A stretch of 35,123 nucleotides of DNA, taken from positions 1 through 35,123 of the forward strand of contig JAQWSV010000248.1 in NCBI GenBank assembly GCA_029243005.1, in the 5' to 3' direction. Below, in pieces: positions 1-9,000 of the stretch. Every line of letters begins with the position of its first letter. The first letter of the stretch is position 1. The stretch is from Woeseiaceae bacterium (GTDB lineage Bacteria; Pseudomonadota; Gammaproteobacteria; Steroidobacterales; Woeseiaceae). Made by a program: the position numbers and the translations under genes. The notes beneath the pieces are model-generated. The model saw nothing but the letters and a program-made list of their open reading frames with translations, was not told the DNA's origin and did not search any database.

Positions 1-504
1 TCATTTTGCAGCCTGATTGACGATGACACGCTGCCGCAACGCATCGCGCACAACGACGCCAAGATCAACAATGTCCTGCTCAGTGACGAAACGGGCGAGG
101 CCGTGTGTGTCATCGATCTCGATACCGTGACGCCCGGACTCGCCCTTTTTGATTTCGGCGACATGGTGAGAACCATGGCGACTGCTGCAGCCGAAGATCA
201 GGGTACCAACCAGGACATCACGATGCGCATGGACTATTACGAGGCAATCGCAGCGGGTTATCTCGACACAGCCGGCCATTTCCTGTCACCCGACGAGATT
301 GCGCATATGCCGGATGCGGGCAAGCTACTGACCGTTGAAACGGGCCTGCGCTTCCTGACGGACTACCTGGACGGCGACCAGTACTTTCGGACATCGAGAG
401 ATGGTCAGAACCTGGATCGATGTCGTACCCAGTTTGCCCTGGCCGATTCCATTGATTCGCACATGGAATCAATGCGAAAGATCACGGGGAAGCTGGTCCG
501 TTGA
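1..504 (+). CDS. Phosphotransferase (APH/NahK-like kinase), C-terminal part
   Basis: This is the C-terminal end of a protein kinase-fold phosphotransferase; its start lies before the window. Frame 1 is open from base 1, so the reading extends upstream of the ATG used in the ORF track. The catalytic-loop motif HNDAKINNVLL and the metal-binding IDLDT motif are both visible, as in aminoglycoside phosphotransferase/choline kinase-type enzymes. The downstream pattern (PGLALFDFGDMVR, then RFLTDYLDGDQYF and NLDRCRTQF) is what I know from N-acetylhexosamine 1-kinase (NahK)-like proteins. The likely role is ATP-dependent phosphorylation of a sugar or small alcohol in the cytoplasm; the substrate cannot be read from this part. 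A 121-base gap separates it from the MFS gene, so shared transcription is possible but unproven. Confidence 0.8.
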   Translation, partial: SFCSLIDDDTLPQRIAHNDAKINNVLLSDETGEAVCVIDLDTVTPGLALFDFGDMVRTMATAAAEDQGTNQDITMRMDYYEAIAAGYLDTAGHFLSPDEIAHMPDAGKLLTVETGLRFLTDYLDGDQYFRTSRDGQNLDRCRTQFALADSIDSHMESMRKITGKLVR

Positions 505-625
505 TCATCCACTTTATGTGATTCACCTTGCGGTCACGGCAGGCAGTACGAATAATGGCCTTCGCACTAACGCGCACAAAACGACAACCAATAATGTCGC
601 GCCAATCCATCGGTCAGGGGACAGC

Positions 626-1870
626 ATGCTGGATCGATTCGACAAGCAGCGCTTAGCCGCCTACATGCAGGTTATCCTGCTGGCGCTTGCTGCCTCAGTC
701 ATATACAGCGCACCCTATCTGCGCCAGCTGTTCAAGACCTCACTACTGGATGCGTTTTCGCTGACCGAAATGCAGCTCGGCAACCTGAGCACAATGTACG
801 CCATCTGTTCGATTATCTGTTACATCCCCGGGGGCTGGATTGCAGATCGGGTAGCGCCCCGCACCCTGGTCATCATCGCGCTGTTTACCAGCGCCGGCAC
901 GTATGCATGGTGGGCAACCATTCCGGGCTATTTCGAGCTACTGATTATCCACAGCCTATGGGGTGTAATCGGGGTGGGCATTCTCTGGGCAGCGATGTTC
1001 AAGCACCTTCGTTTGCTCGCCGGTGGCGATGACCAAGGACGGATGTTCGGCACGCTGGAAGGCACACGCGGACTGTTCGAAGCCATTCTTTTGACGGTGG
1101 CGACCTTCGTGTTCGGCCTGTTTGCAACCCGCAAGCTCGGCATGATCAATGTCATTATCATTTACACCGTTTTCGCCGCAGGACTCGGCGTCATCATGCT
1201 GTTCATGAAGGGCGTGTCGGGTAACAGCGACGATACCGCATCGGAAAAAATTCACCTGGCCGACGTGCTGCTGATCCTGAAGCAACCAACGATCTGGCTC
1301 CTGTGCGTCATCCTCACAGCCGTATATCACATCTTTTGGGCGACGATTGAATTCCCGAGTTTCGTGGAGACCGGCGGTTTCGCCATGCCGCTCGCAGCCG
1401 CCACGGCGCTGGGCGCGACGAAATTATGGATGCGGCCTTTCGGGGGTGTGTTTGCCGGCATGCTGGGCGATCAAATCGGCAATGTCCGCATGATGGAACT
1501 GCTTTTCATCGCCGGAATCATGGGTTGCGCCTATCTCGCACTCATTCCGACCACACCGGACCTCGCGTGGACCCTCTGGGTATTCATTTTTCCATTTGGC
1601 CTGCTGGCCTACGGGCTACGCGGCGTTTTCTGGGCATTGTTGTACGAATGTCCCGTGCCAACCCGCGTGCTGGGAACGGCGATCGGATTTATCTCAATTA
1701 TGGGTTACAGCTCCGATGCCTACATTCCCCAGGTCAGCGCCTACCTGCAAACGAACTATGACACCGGCCCCGCCTATCAACTCTTCTTTGCCTATGTAGG
1801 CTTTGCCGCAGTAATCGGCCTTATCGCCTCATGGAGGCTCGGCCGGATCACCCGGGCCAGAACACGATGA
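626..1870 (+). CDS. MFS transporter
   Basis: A 414-residue inner-membrane carrier of the major facilitator superfamily. I chose the ATG at 626 rather than the longer ORF start because it is preceded by a CAGGGGAC ribosome-binding site and opens directly into [16 protein letters not shown] and the first hydrophobic helix. The cytoplasmic loop 2-3 signature appears as [11 protein letters not shown], and about twelve hydrophobic helices follow, the usual size for the family. The stop overlaps the start of the choline dehydrogenase gene (ATGA), so the two are translationally coupled and probably serve one pathway. Uptake or export of a choline-related compound is a context inference; the sequence alone does not give the substrate. 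Confidence 0.85.
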   Translation: MLDRFDKQRLAAYMQVILLALAASVIYSAPYLRQLFKTSLLDAFSLTEMQLGNLSTMYAICSIICYIPGGWIADRVAPRTLVIIALFTSAGTYAWWATIPGYFELLIIHSLWGVIGVGILWAAMFKHLRLLAGGDDQGRMFGTLEGTRGLFEAILLTVATFVFGLFATRKLGMINVIIIYTVFAAGLGVIMLFMKGVSGNSDDTASEKIHLADVLLILKQPTIWLLCVILTAVYHIFWATIEFPSFVETGGFAMPLAAATALGATKLWMRPFGGVFAGMLGDQIGNVRMMELLFIAGIMGCAYLALIPTTPDLAWTLWVFIFPFGLLAYGLRGVFWALLYECPVPTRVLGTAIGFISIMGYSSDAYIPQVSAYLQTNYDTGPAYQLFFAYVGFAAVIGLIASWRLGRITRARTR

Positions 1871-3552
1871 GTGATTACGACTACATCGTTATTGGTGCCG
1901 GTTCCGCGGGCTGCGTGCTCGCTAATCGGCTCAGTGAAGACGCGGACACCCGCGTACTGCTCCTGGAAGCCGGCGGCTCGGACAACAGTATTTTCATTCG
2001 CATGCCGACGGCGTTGTCCATTCCGATGAATATGGACCGCTTCAACTGGGGCTTCGCGAGTGAGCCCGAACCCCACCTCGACGGTCGGCGCATAGACTGC
2101 CCCCGCGGGCGCGTGCTCGGCGGCTCCTCATCAATTAACGGCATGGTTTACGTGCGCGGCCACGCCTGCGATTTCGATGAGTGGCAAAAGGCCGGGGCCG
2201 CCGGCTGGGGCTACGCTGACTGCCTGCCCTATTTCAAAAAGTCCGAAACCTGGATGCTGGGAGAAGACACGTGGCGCGGTGGCGACGGCCCGCTCGGCAC
2301 GTGTAACGGCAACGAGATGAAAAATCCCCTGTATCGAGCATTCATCGAAGCAGGTATCGAGGCAGGGTATCCGTCGACTGACGACTGTAATGGCTATCAA
2401 CAGGAAGGCTTTGGTTCGATGCACATGACGGTCAGTGGCGGTGAGCGTTGCGCGACCTCGCGCGCGTACCTGGGGCCTGTGCAAAACCGAGCCAACCTGA
2501 ACGTCAAATCCGACGTCCTGGTCGAAAGGATCATTATGGACGGCAAGATAGCAACCGGCGTGACCTGGTCGAAGGGTGGTCGGCCCCAGCAGGCAAATGC
2601 AACTGCCGAGGTGATTGTCTGCGCTGGATCGATCGGTTCCCCGACGTTACTGCAACGATCGGGCATCGGCCCGGGTAATGTCCTGAAGGATGCCGGTGTG
2701 GACGTGGTCCACGATTTGCCCGGCGTCGGCGAAAACCTGCAGGATCACCTCGAAGTCTATTTCCAGTACCGGTGCAACATGCCCATAACCCTCAATTCGA
2801 AGATCGGGCTCCTCAGCAAGTTCATGATCGGCACGCGCTGGATACTGACGCGCTCCGGACTCGGCGCGACCAATCATTTCGAATCATGCGCCTTCATTCG
2901 TTCACGCGCTGGCGTTCGCTGGCCGGATATCCAGTTTCATTTCATGCCCGCCGCGATGCGTTACGACGGTCGTGCCGCCCTCGATGGCCACGGATTCCAG
3001 GTTCATGTCGGCCCGAACAAGCCGACCAGCCGTGGCAAGGTCCGGATTCGGGATGCCTGCACAGGCAGCAAGCCGCAGATTAACTTCAACTATCTCGAGA
3101 CGGAGCGAGATCGGAATGACTGGCGCACCTGCCTTCGACTGACGCGTGAAATTCTCGGTCAGCCGGCAATGGATGCGTACCGGGGCGATGAAATTCAGCC
3201 CGCGGTCGAACTCAGAGATGACAAGCATACCGATGCCTGGGTGCGACAAAACGTCGAAAGCGCTTACCATCCGTCGTGTACCTGCAAGATGGGCGCAGAC
3301 GACGACCCGATGGCTGTCCTCGACCCGCAGTGCCGAGTACGCGGTGTTGATAAATTGCGCGTCATCGACTCGTCGATTTTTCCGACGATCACCAACGGGA
3401 ATCTGAATGCACCGACGATCATGGTGGCCGAAAAAGGCGCAGACATCGTGCGTGGCCATGTTTTGAGCGGTGAAGACGTTGAACCCTGGATCGATCCGGA
3501 GTGGCAATCACGGCAACGCTCCGGTCCGGCGAAACGCGGCGACGTTACCTGA
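1867..3552 (+). CDS. betA: Choline dehydrogenase (GMC oxidoreductase)
   Basis: A 561-residue FAD-dependent GMC-family alcohol dehydrogenase that closely follows the BetA pattern along its whole length. The N-terminus carries the dinucleotide-binding motif IGAGSAG (residues 9-15). GMC signature regions follow ([27 protein letters not shown]), then [13 protein letters not shown]. The C-terminal active-site segment is [10 protein letters not shown], with the probable catalytic His near residue 468 and an Asn in NGNLNAPT. BetA oxidises choline to betaine aldehyde, and often on to glycine betaine, at the membrane. Its start overlaps the MFS stop and an esterase gene follows 20 bases after its stop. 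No betaine aldehyde dehydrogenase (betB) is in the window. Related GMC dehydrogenases act on other alcohols, so the substrate is likely rather than certain. Confidence 0.87.
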   Translation: MSDYDYIVIGAGSAGCVLANRLSEDADTRVLLLEAGGSDNSIFIRMPTALSIPMNMDRFNWGFASEPEPHLDGRRIDCPRGRVLGGSSSINGMVYVRGHACDFDEWQKAGAAGWGYADCLPYFKKSETWMLGEDTWRGGDGPLGTCNGNEMKNPLYRAFIEAGIEAGYPSTDDCNGYQQEGFGSMHMTVSGGERCATSRAYLGPVQNRANLNVKSDVLVERIIMDGKIATGVTWSKGGRPQQANATAEVIVCAGSIGSPTLLQRSGIGPGNVLKDAGVDVVHDLPGVGENLQDHLEVYFQYRCNMPITLNSKIGLLSKFMIGTRWILTRSGLGATNHFESCAFIRSRAGVRWPDIQFHFMPAAMRYDGRAALDGHGFQVHVGPNKPTSRGKVRIRDACTGSKPQINFNYLETERDRNDWRTCLRLTREILGQPAMDAYRGDEIQPAVELRDDKHTDAWVRQNVESAYHPSCTCKMGADDDPMAVLDPQCRVRGVDKLRVIDSSIFPTITNGNLNAPTIMVAEKGADIVRGHVLSGEDVEPWIDPEWQSRQRSGPAKRGDVT

Positions 3553-3572
3553 ACTGAGACATAGGAACCGCC

Positions 3573-5066
3573 TTGAAAAACTCAATCCGATTCTTGATTC
3601 CCCTGTTCGCGGCCGCCGCCTGTGGTGCCGAATCGCCAGCATCTGTCAGCGAGTCAACACGGACCTGGGACACACCGTATGCCGCAGGTTCAAGCACCGT
3701 GTTCCTCCACGACGAGTCGCGCCCCTATGATAGCGTTGCCAAAATCGATGAAGGCATGCGGACGCTCATCACAGAGATCTGGTACCCGATCGAACATGAA
3801 GTCGCCACCTCCGGCGACTATCGGCGCGCCACCTACGGCGATTATGTTTTCGGTAACCGTGACGTTCATGAACTCATGATGACGAAGACGACCTTTTTTC
3901 ACTTGACGGCTGACACTGTCAAAGACGGCACTTCCGTCGAGCAGATCGATGACGCGATCGAAGCACTTTTTCATCGCGAACGGGCGAGTTATGTGGATAC
4001 GCCCGTGGCTGAAAGCGATACGTCCTGGCCTGTCATCGTTATGTCGCATGGGGATGCGGGCAGCCGTTACAACATGGAATCGGCAACTGAATACCTTGCA
4101 GCAAATGGCTACGTCGTCATCGCGCCGGAACACACCGGGAACTCACCATACTCGATGACCGGCCACGACCCGGCATTCGAAAACGATGCAGATTTTCGCG
4201 AGGCGATGGCCGGCGTTATGCCGCATCTGTCCGAGCTCGGCACATACGGTAGTGAAGAACAGTATGGACAGAGTTACGCGCCGTCCGGCGGCGGACCCGA
4301 TACGCTGGGCTTCCTGCAGCAACTCGACGCCTCGCTACTGGAACGACTAAACGATCTGCGAGTCGCGTTGGATGAACTGGGCCGCATGAATGCCGAAGGT
4401 TTTTCCAGCGCCGCGCCGGGTTCCCTCGACCTCGAACGCATCGGCCTGATGGGTCGCTCATTCGGCGGCGCAACAACATTGCTTGGGCTGGTGATGGAAC
4501 CACGATTCACGGCCGGTTTTTCGGTGGCGCCACCTGGATACCTCGATCCCCGAGCCGGCTTACCGGCGGCAGTCCTGAAGCCGCCAGCTGAAGAATCCGT
4601 GCTGCTGAGTGCCGACGGGCCATTTCCGTTGACCACTATAAGCAAGCCGACCGTGTTATTGAGCGGCGGCGAAGACGCCCTGATTATCGGGCTCAGCGCA
4701 TCGGTAGCGCAGGCGGCGGGACTGCCTGCACCCAGCGCCGACAACCCGCACCCGTTGCTACGCCAGGCTTTCGAGTCGACTAACGCCCCAGTCGTGTGGG
4801 GCATGCTCGCCGATTCAAATCACGCATCTTTCGGCGTCTCCGGCGGTTACTGGCGGCGGGACCTGAAGTCGAACACACAAGCTCGGACCTTCGACAACGA
4901 GACGAAATTTGAACTGGTTGATCCGGAGCTGGCACACCGGATGCAGAGAGAGCTTGCACTTAACTTCTTCGACCTAACGATTCGTGAAGATACCGATGCA
5001 TTGGAACGGCTGGGCACTAACGAATATGCGGCCCATGGCCTGACGATCGAGCTGCGGAACTTCTGA
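3573..5066 (+). CDS. Exported alpha/beta hydrolase, PAF-acetylhydrolase-like
   Basis: A 497-residue serine esterase that starts at TTG, with AGGA seven bases upstream. Residues 1-17 form a signal peptide ending AAAAC, so a lipoprotein anchored at Cys17 is possible, although the lipobox is weak. The catalytic fold shows an oxyanion HG in VIVMSHGDAGSRYNM (about 155-168) and a nucleophile elbow GRSFGG (Ser296). A candidate Asp lies in LLSGGEDALI and a candidate His in LADSNHASFG. The order and spacing resemble the PAF-acetylhydrolase isoform II/dienelactone hydrolase group. It lies between betA and a BCCT-like gene, which suggests release of an acyl group from a choline-containing ester or lipid outside the cytoplasm. 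That role is inference; no substrate-specific residue is recognised. Confidence 0.78.
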   Translation: MKNSIRFLIPLFAAAACGAESPASVSESTRTWDTPYAAGSSTVFLHDESRPYDSVAKIDEGMRTLITEIWYPIEHEVATSGDYRRATYGDYVFGNRDVHELMMTKTTFFHLTADTVKDGTSVEQIDDAIEALFHRERASYVDTPVAESDTSWPVIVMSHGDAGSRYNMESATEYLAANGYVVIAPEHTGNSPYSMTGHDPAFENDADFREAMAGVMPHLSELGTYGSEEQYGQSYAPSGGGPDTLGFLQQLDASLLERLNDLRVALDELGRMNAEGFSSAAPGSLDLERIGLMGRSFGGATTLLGLVMEPRFTAGFSVAPPGYLDPRAGLPAAVLKPPAEESVLLSADGPFPLTTISKPTVLLSGGEDALIIGLSASVAQAAGLPAPSADNPHPLLRQAFESTNAPVVWGMLADSNHASFGVSGGYWRRDLKSNTQARTFDNETKFELVDPELAHRMQRELALNFFDLTIREDTDALERLGTNEYAAHGLTIELRNF

Positions 5067-5073
5067 GCCGCCC

Positions 5074-6198
5074 GTGACGGAAATTCTCTCAGTTGCAATC
5101 ATCATCACGACGCTGACGTCGCTCCTCATCGTCGCGCGCTGGCGTAACCTACGTTGCGAAGGACCATCTCCCGTTTCGCTTTTCACCTTTATTGCCATTC
5201 TGTTCACGTCTGGCCTAGACGTGGGACTGATCATGTTCCCGCTGGTCGACTTCGAGTCTTATGCCAACAACCCAGCATACGACTTTGCCAATCCCCTGGC
5301 ATTTGAGTTCGGCTTCTGGGGCTTTCTCGTCTGGGGTTTCTATTTCCTAACGACGTTCTACTTCTGCATCATTGAACCGAAACTGAAGCTATTTGAAGTT
5401 CCGGCGATCAAATTTACCAACAATGTCGTCATCGTCGGCACCTGCGCGTTCACCGGCTTTTTGTTCCTGCAATACCTGCCCAGTTACATCGACGGCATTT
5501 CGGACACGGCTCGATTCGGGCTCGTTGCGCTGGTGGTGCTGTTTGCTGCCATGTCGAGTACGCATATTCGTTTCGTCGCGATACTGAGTCTGTCGTCAAC
5601 ATGGGTTTTTTTCGCACTGATCGCCGGCGTGTGGCTGGTATCCGGCATGGGATTTGGCGGACTGGCGTCGTCCATGGCCAATATCGGCGAGTACTTCGGC
5701 AACATTCACCGCTTTGTGTTACCTGTTAGCGACTATCACCAGTTCTACCTGTACTGGTGGTTTGCATGGAGCATCATGATCGGCCAGTTCGTAGCGCGCT
5801 TCATTGGCGGGCTGAAGACCTGGCAGTTGTTACTCGCACTACTGATCGTACCGTCCATTCCGATCGCGATCTGGTTCTCGGTGCTTTACTACTATTTTTC
5901 CAGTGGTATCGCGATTCCGGACGCCTGGCGCATTGCAATGATCGTGGTCGGTGTGATCTTCGTCGTGAACTCGCTCGACTCACTGATGCGGCTGTACACC
6001 CAGAACCTCGGCTTGACGGTGGCACGTCTTGGTACCTGGCAGTACGTCACGGGCAACTGGACCGCTTTGTTCGGACTCGTATTGCTCTATCAGTTCACAC
6101 CGCTCGAGATCGAGTGGGTGGGCCTCGTCGTGATCGGCATCTACGCCGCAGTCTACGCACTGGTCTTCCGGCGGCGTGCCGATTTGTCCGCAGCCTAG
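5074..6198 (+). CDS. Short divergent BCCT-like transporter
   Basis: A 374-residue integral membrane protein with about eleven hydrophobic segments, starting at GTG seven bases after the esterase stop. By eye it aligns with betaine/choline/carnitine transporters. LFTSGLDVGLIMF (43-55) matches the unwound third-helix motif (LFAAGVGIGLMFF in the other carrier of this window). FWGFLVWGFYF (81-91) matches the FHWGLHAWAIY region. YWWFAWSIMIGQFVARF (227-243) matches the Trp-rich WWISWSPFVGMFIAR box, and NSLDS (299-303) matches TSADS. It is about 130 residues shorter than normal BCCT proteins and has lost parts of the N-terminus and loops. The central Gly of GxGxG is Asp49, and several Trp-box positions differ. 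It may be a compact choline carrier or a non-transporting relative; I am confident of the fold relationship but not the function. Confidence 0.62.
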   Translation: MTEILSVAIIITTLTSLLIVARWRNLRCEGPSPVSLFTFIAILFTSGLDVGLIMFPLVDFESYANNPAYDFANPLAFEFGFWGFLVWGFYFLTTFYFCIIEPKLKLFEVPAIKFTNNVVIVGTCAFTGFLFLQYLPSYIDGISDTARFGLVALVVLFAAMSSTHIRFVAILSLSSTWVFFALIAGVWLVSGMGFGGLASSMANIGEYFGNIHRFVLPVSDYHQFYLYWWFAWSIMIGQFVARFIGGLKTWQLLLALLIVPSIPIAIWFSVLYYYFSSGIAIPDAWRIAMIVVGVIFVVNSLDSLMRLYTQNLGLTVARLGTWQYVTGNWTALFGLVLLYQFTPLEIEWVGLVVIGIYAAVYALVFRRRADLSAA

Positions 6199-7463
6199 TC
6201 TGCATTGATCTCCGTCAGTGCCTGGTACGTAGCGACCTTCATCTGAAAGCGTGTCGGATCACTCCATGGTGAGCCCAGGAACTGGGTCATTAGGATGGCG
6301 ACCAGGTCTTCTTCCGGGTCGATCCAGAACTTCGTGTTCGCAGCGCCGCCCCAGGAATATTCCCCTTTCGACGTGATGACGCCAGCCTGGCCCGGATCCG
6401 TCACGACGCCGAAACCGAGACCGAAGGACTGTCCGGGATACAGGTGCGACCCCGGGTATTCGTCCGCGCCTTCGTTGCGCGTTTCGTCGGTGAGCTGGTT
6501 GATAGTCATGTACTGGACCGTCTTCGGCCCCAGAATGCGCACACCGTTGTAAGAACCGCCCTGGCGAAGCATTTCGCAGAAGATCATGTAGTCCATCGCA
6601 GTAGACAACAATCCGGCGCCACCCGAGAACAACGTAACGCCTTGGATGGGGCGACTGGCTGCGGCCGGAATCACTGCCATACTGCCGGCGTCCTGGTCCC
6701 AGTAGTGATTGCTGGCTACCCGGTGTAGTTTGTCGTCAGGCACGTTGAAGAAGGTATCGTTCATACCCAGCGGCGTGAAAATCTGACGATCGAAGAACGC
6801 CTCGAGCGTCATGCCACTGAGTCGCTCGACGAACGCACCGAGCACGTCTGTCGCTATGCTGTAGTGGTAACGCGAGCCGGGCTCAAAGCGCAACGGAATT
6901 TCCGACAGCCGCTTTATCATCTCGTCGAGATCCCTGCTGTCAGCCAGCCTCGACTCCTGGTACGCGAGATCCACCGGATTGTCGTTATGGAAGCCGTACG
7001 TCAATCCTGCGCTGTGCGACATCAATTGTTCAATCGTCATTGGAGATGCCGGATCAACGAGTTCGCCGTCCCTGAGCAGCTTCTGGTCTTCGAATTCCGG
7101 CAGATACATTGCAACCGGATCATTCAACTGAAACCTGCCTTCCTCGTACAGCATCATCATCGCGACCGTCGTAATCGGCTTGGTCATTGAATAGATACGG
7201 AACAGCGCGTCATTATCGATCGACTTGTCGTTGTCCAAGCCGTAATTTCCGGCAGATTCGAAGTGTACGATCTTGCCGTTACGCGCAACCATCGTAACGA
7301 CGCCAACCAGGCGGCCATCGTCGATGTCCCGGCGGACGAAGTCGTTGATCTGTCCGAGGCGCTCACTCGAAAATCCAACGACCTCGGGATCGGCAAACTC
7401 CAGCTCGGCCGCGAACAGCGGCAGGGAACCCAGGGTCAACAGCAAGCAACGGATTGTATTCAT
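6195..7463 (-). CDS. Exported serine hydrolase (family VIII esterase/class C beta-lactamase fold)
   Basis: A 422-residue penicillin-binding-protein-fold hydrolase. I chose the ATG at 7463 over the longer ORF start because it opens into a clean signal peptide (MNTIRCLLLTLGSLPLFAAE). The nucleophile motif SxxK appears as SMTK (92-95), the second motif as YSI (201-203), and the third as WGG (371-373). The WGG form instead of KTG fits family VIII carboxylesterases better than true beta-lactamases. It probably cleaves ester substrates in the periplasm. It follows the DmdA-like gene on the same strand after 226 bases. Its stop codon interlocks with that of the converging BCCT-like gene within a CTAG tetranucleotide. 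Confidence 0.82.
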   Translation of the reverse strand: MNTIRCLLLTLGSLPLFAAELEFADPEVVGFSSERLGQINDFVRRDIDDGRLVGVVTMVARNGKIVHFESAGNYGLDNDKSIDNDALFRIYSMTKPITTVAMMMLYEEGRFQLNDPVAMYLPEFEDQKLLRDGELVDPASPMTIEQLMSHSAGLTYGFHNDNPVDLAYQESRLADSRDLDEMIKRLSEIPLRFEPGSRYHYSIATDVLGAFVERLSGMTLEAFFDRQIFTPLGMNDTFFNVPDDKLHRVASNHYWDQDAGSMAVIPAAASRPIQGVTLFSGGAGLLSTAMDYMIFCEMLRQGGSYNGVRILGPKTVQYMTINQLTDETRNEGADEYPGSHLYPGQSFGLGFGVVTDPGQAGVITSKGEYSWGGAANTKFWIDPEEDLVAILMTQFLGSPWSDPTRFQMKVATYQALTEINAD

Positions 7464-7651
7464 TATTTGATAGCCAGTGGACAGCAGGGAAGGGTGTTTC
7501 AATGTTGTCGATCGATGCGCCGAAGTCAATTGCCGGCCGTTTATCTTTTGATGGTATAGCTGTGGTACGGGGCGAGGGAATCTATCGCGCTTTCGAGTTC
7601 GCCGGTCTTCCAGGCAAACAAGCGGACCGGTTCGCGACATCCTCGTCGAGC

Positions 7652-7667
7652 GGGGCGTCATCGCCCC
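7652..7667 (-). terminator. Hairpin downstream of the DmdA-like gene
   Basis: A perfect inverted repeat, GGGGCG-TCAT-CGCCCC (6-base stem, 4-base loop), lies 23 bases past the stop of the DmdA-like gene. No U-run follows on the transcript, so intrinsic termination is doubtful. It could instead stabilise the 3' end of the messenger. Confidence 0.25.
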
Positions 7668-7689
7668 ATAGGGTCAACTGCCTCCGGAT

Positions 7690-8808
7690 TCAGGTGCTTT
7701 CCCACCGGTCTGTGCGTACTACCGCGCTGCGAACATCACCCTCTGCATCGATCGTTACCCGGGTTCCTGGCCTAATGTGAGGTGCATCGATCATGGCAAA
7801 AGCAATATTCGTCTCGTACTTCAACGACCAGACCTTAGACGTAACAAACCCTACTTTGGCGCCATTCTCGCTGAGGACGGGCCAATCCGAACGCATCGGT
7901 GCCATATCTTCGCCATCGATGAAAAGATTGACGAGCCGCCGAGATTCCCCTTTCTCGCGAACGCTGACAAGTGCGTCGCGACACATGTATTCGGCTTCCT
8001 TGTCGATATCGATGTAGCACTCCAGCGCCGCTTCAATCGGATTGGTGTCGATCGTCATGTCAGCACCATAAGACTTCAGGCCCGTCTCGATACGCTCGAT
8101 GAGATTAGGGGCGCCAGGCCCAACGTTGTACTTCTGGCCTACGCCCCAAAACAGATCCCAAAGCTCCTCGCCTCGCGACGAGTCCTGAAGGTAGACCTCA
8201 AAGCCCCCTTTACCGCTCCAGCCTGAGCGCGCGATCTTGACCGGCGTGCCGGCAACCGTTTCGTCAATAAACCAGAAAAAACGAATGTCCCGGGTATGCG
8301 CACCGACCACATCCGCCATGAGGTCATCCGCTTTTGGTCCCTGGATCGCAAGCGGACTGACATCGGGTTCGAACACCTTCACATCAAAGCCGCGACCATA
8401 GGCGATACCTTTTACCCAAAGACAAACATCGGAGTCGGCAATCGACAACCAGAAACGATCCTCAGCGAGCCGGAGAATAATAGGGTCATTTATGATGCCG
8501 CCGTACTCGTCACAAAGCGGCGCGTACAAACATTGTCCAACAGCACATTTGGAAATGTCCCGCGGGGTGATCAACTCGGTCAGGCGAAGGGCATCGGGAC
8601 CGACGATTTCGACTTGCCGCTGGCAGGCAACGTCCCAGAGCTGTACATGCTTGCAGAGGTGTTCGTACGACTTCTCGTAGGACTCGTACACCATCGGCAA
8701 AGTCATCTTATTGTACAGCGAGAAAAAGCTCGCACCATTCTCGATCGCCCGCTTCTCGTATGGGGACTTGCGCAGCCTGCGCGACAGGATCATAGGAACA
8801 GTCGACAT
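7690..8808 (-). CDS. dmdA: DmdA-like aminomethyltransferase (DMSP demethylase homologue)
   Basis: A 372-residue GcvT-fold, tetrahydrofolate-dependent methyltransferase. The N-terminus reads LSRRLRKSPYEKR and is followed by FFSLYNKMTLPMVYES, VQLWDVACQRQVEI, LYAPLCDEYGGIINDP and FWLSIADSD. These are the segments I associate with the DMSP demethylase DmdA rather than with glycine-cleavage GcvT. SGWSGKGGFEVYL and NLIERIETGLKSYG, also typical of the DmdA branch, come later. DmdA moves one methyl of dimethylsulfoniopropionate to tetrahydrofolate, giving methylmercaptopropionate. No dmdB, dmdC or dmdD is in the window, so the rest of that pathway must lie elsewhere or the enzyme acts on a related betaine. 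The gene is divergent from the C69-like gene and has no obvious strong ribosome-binding site. Confidence 0.68.
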   Translation of the reverse strand: MSTVPMILSRRLRKSPYEKRAIENGASFFSLYNKMTLPMVYESYEKSYEHLCKHVQLWDVACQRQVEIVGPDALRLTELITPRDISKCAVGQCLYAPLCDEYGGIINDPIILRLAEDRFWLSIADSDVCLWVKGIAYGRGFDVKVFEPDVSPLAIQGPKADDLMADVVGAHTRDIRFFWFIDETVAGTPVKIARSGWSGKGGFEVYLQDSSRGEELWDLFWGVGQKYNVGPGAPNLIERIETGLKSYGADMTIDTNPIEAALECYIDIDKEAEYMCRDALVSVREKGESRRLVNLFIDGEDMAPMRSDWPVLSENGAKVGFVTSKVWSLKYETNIAFAMIDAPHIRPGTRVTIDAEGDVRSAVVRTDRWEST

Positions 8809-8988
8809 CGTTCGTATTCGTCTATTGTTGTGTCTCGGTGAGGCGACTTTTTTTCACAAACAAGCCGGCGGCGCAAGCATTTCCGACTCCCTGCCCACAC
8901 TGTGGCACGTTTGGCTTGCATGACCGATAAAACTTGGCCAGAGTTCGCAAAATCTCTCACGGGGCTAGTTCCCACTGTGCGGATTCCG

Positions 8989-8996
8989 GGAGGAGC
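8989..8996 (+). promoter_or_regulatory. Strong ribosome-binding site deciding the start of the C69-like gene
   Basis: GGGAGGAG lies four bases before the ATG at 9001. This selects that start over the upstream ATG at 8902 used in the ORF track, and the shorter protein then begins exactly with a signal peptide. Confidence 0.7.
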
Positions 8997-9000
8997 GCGC

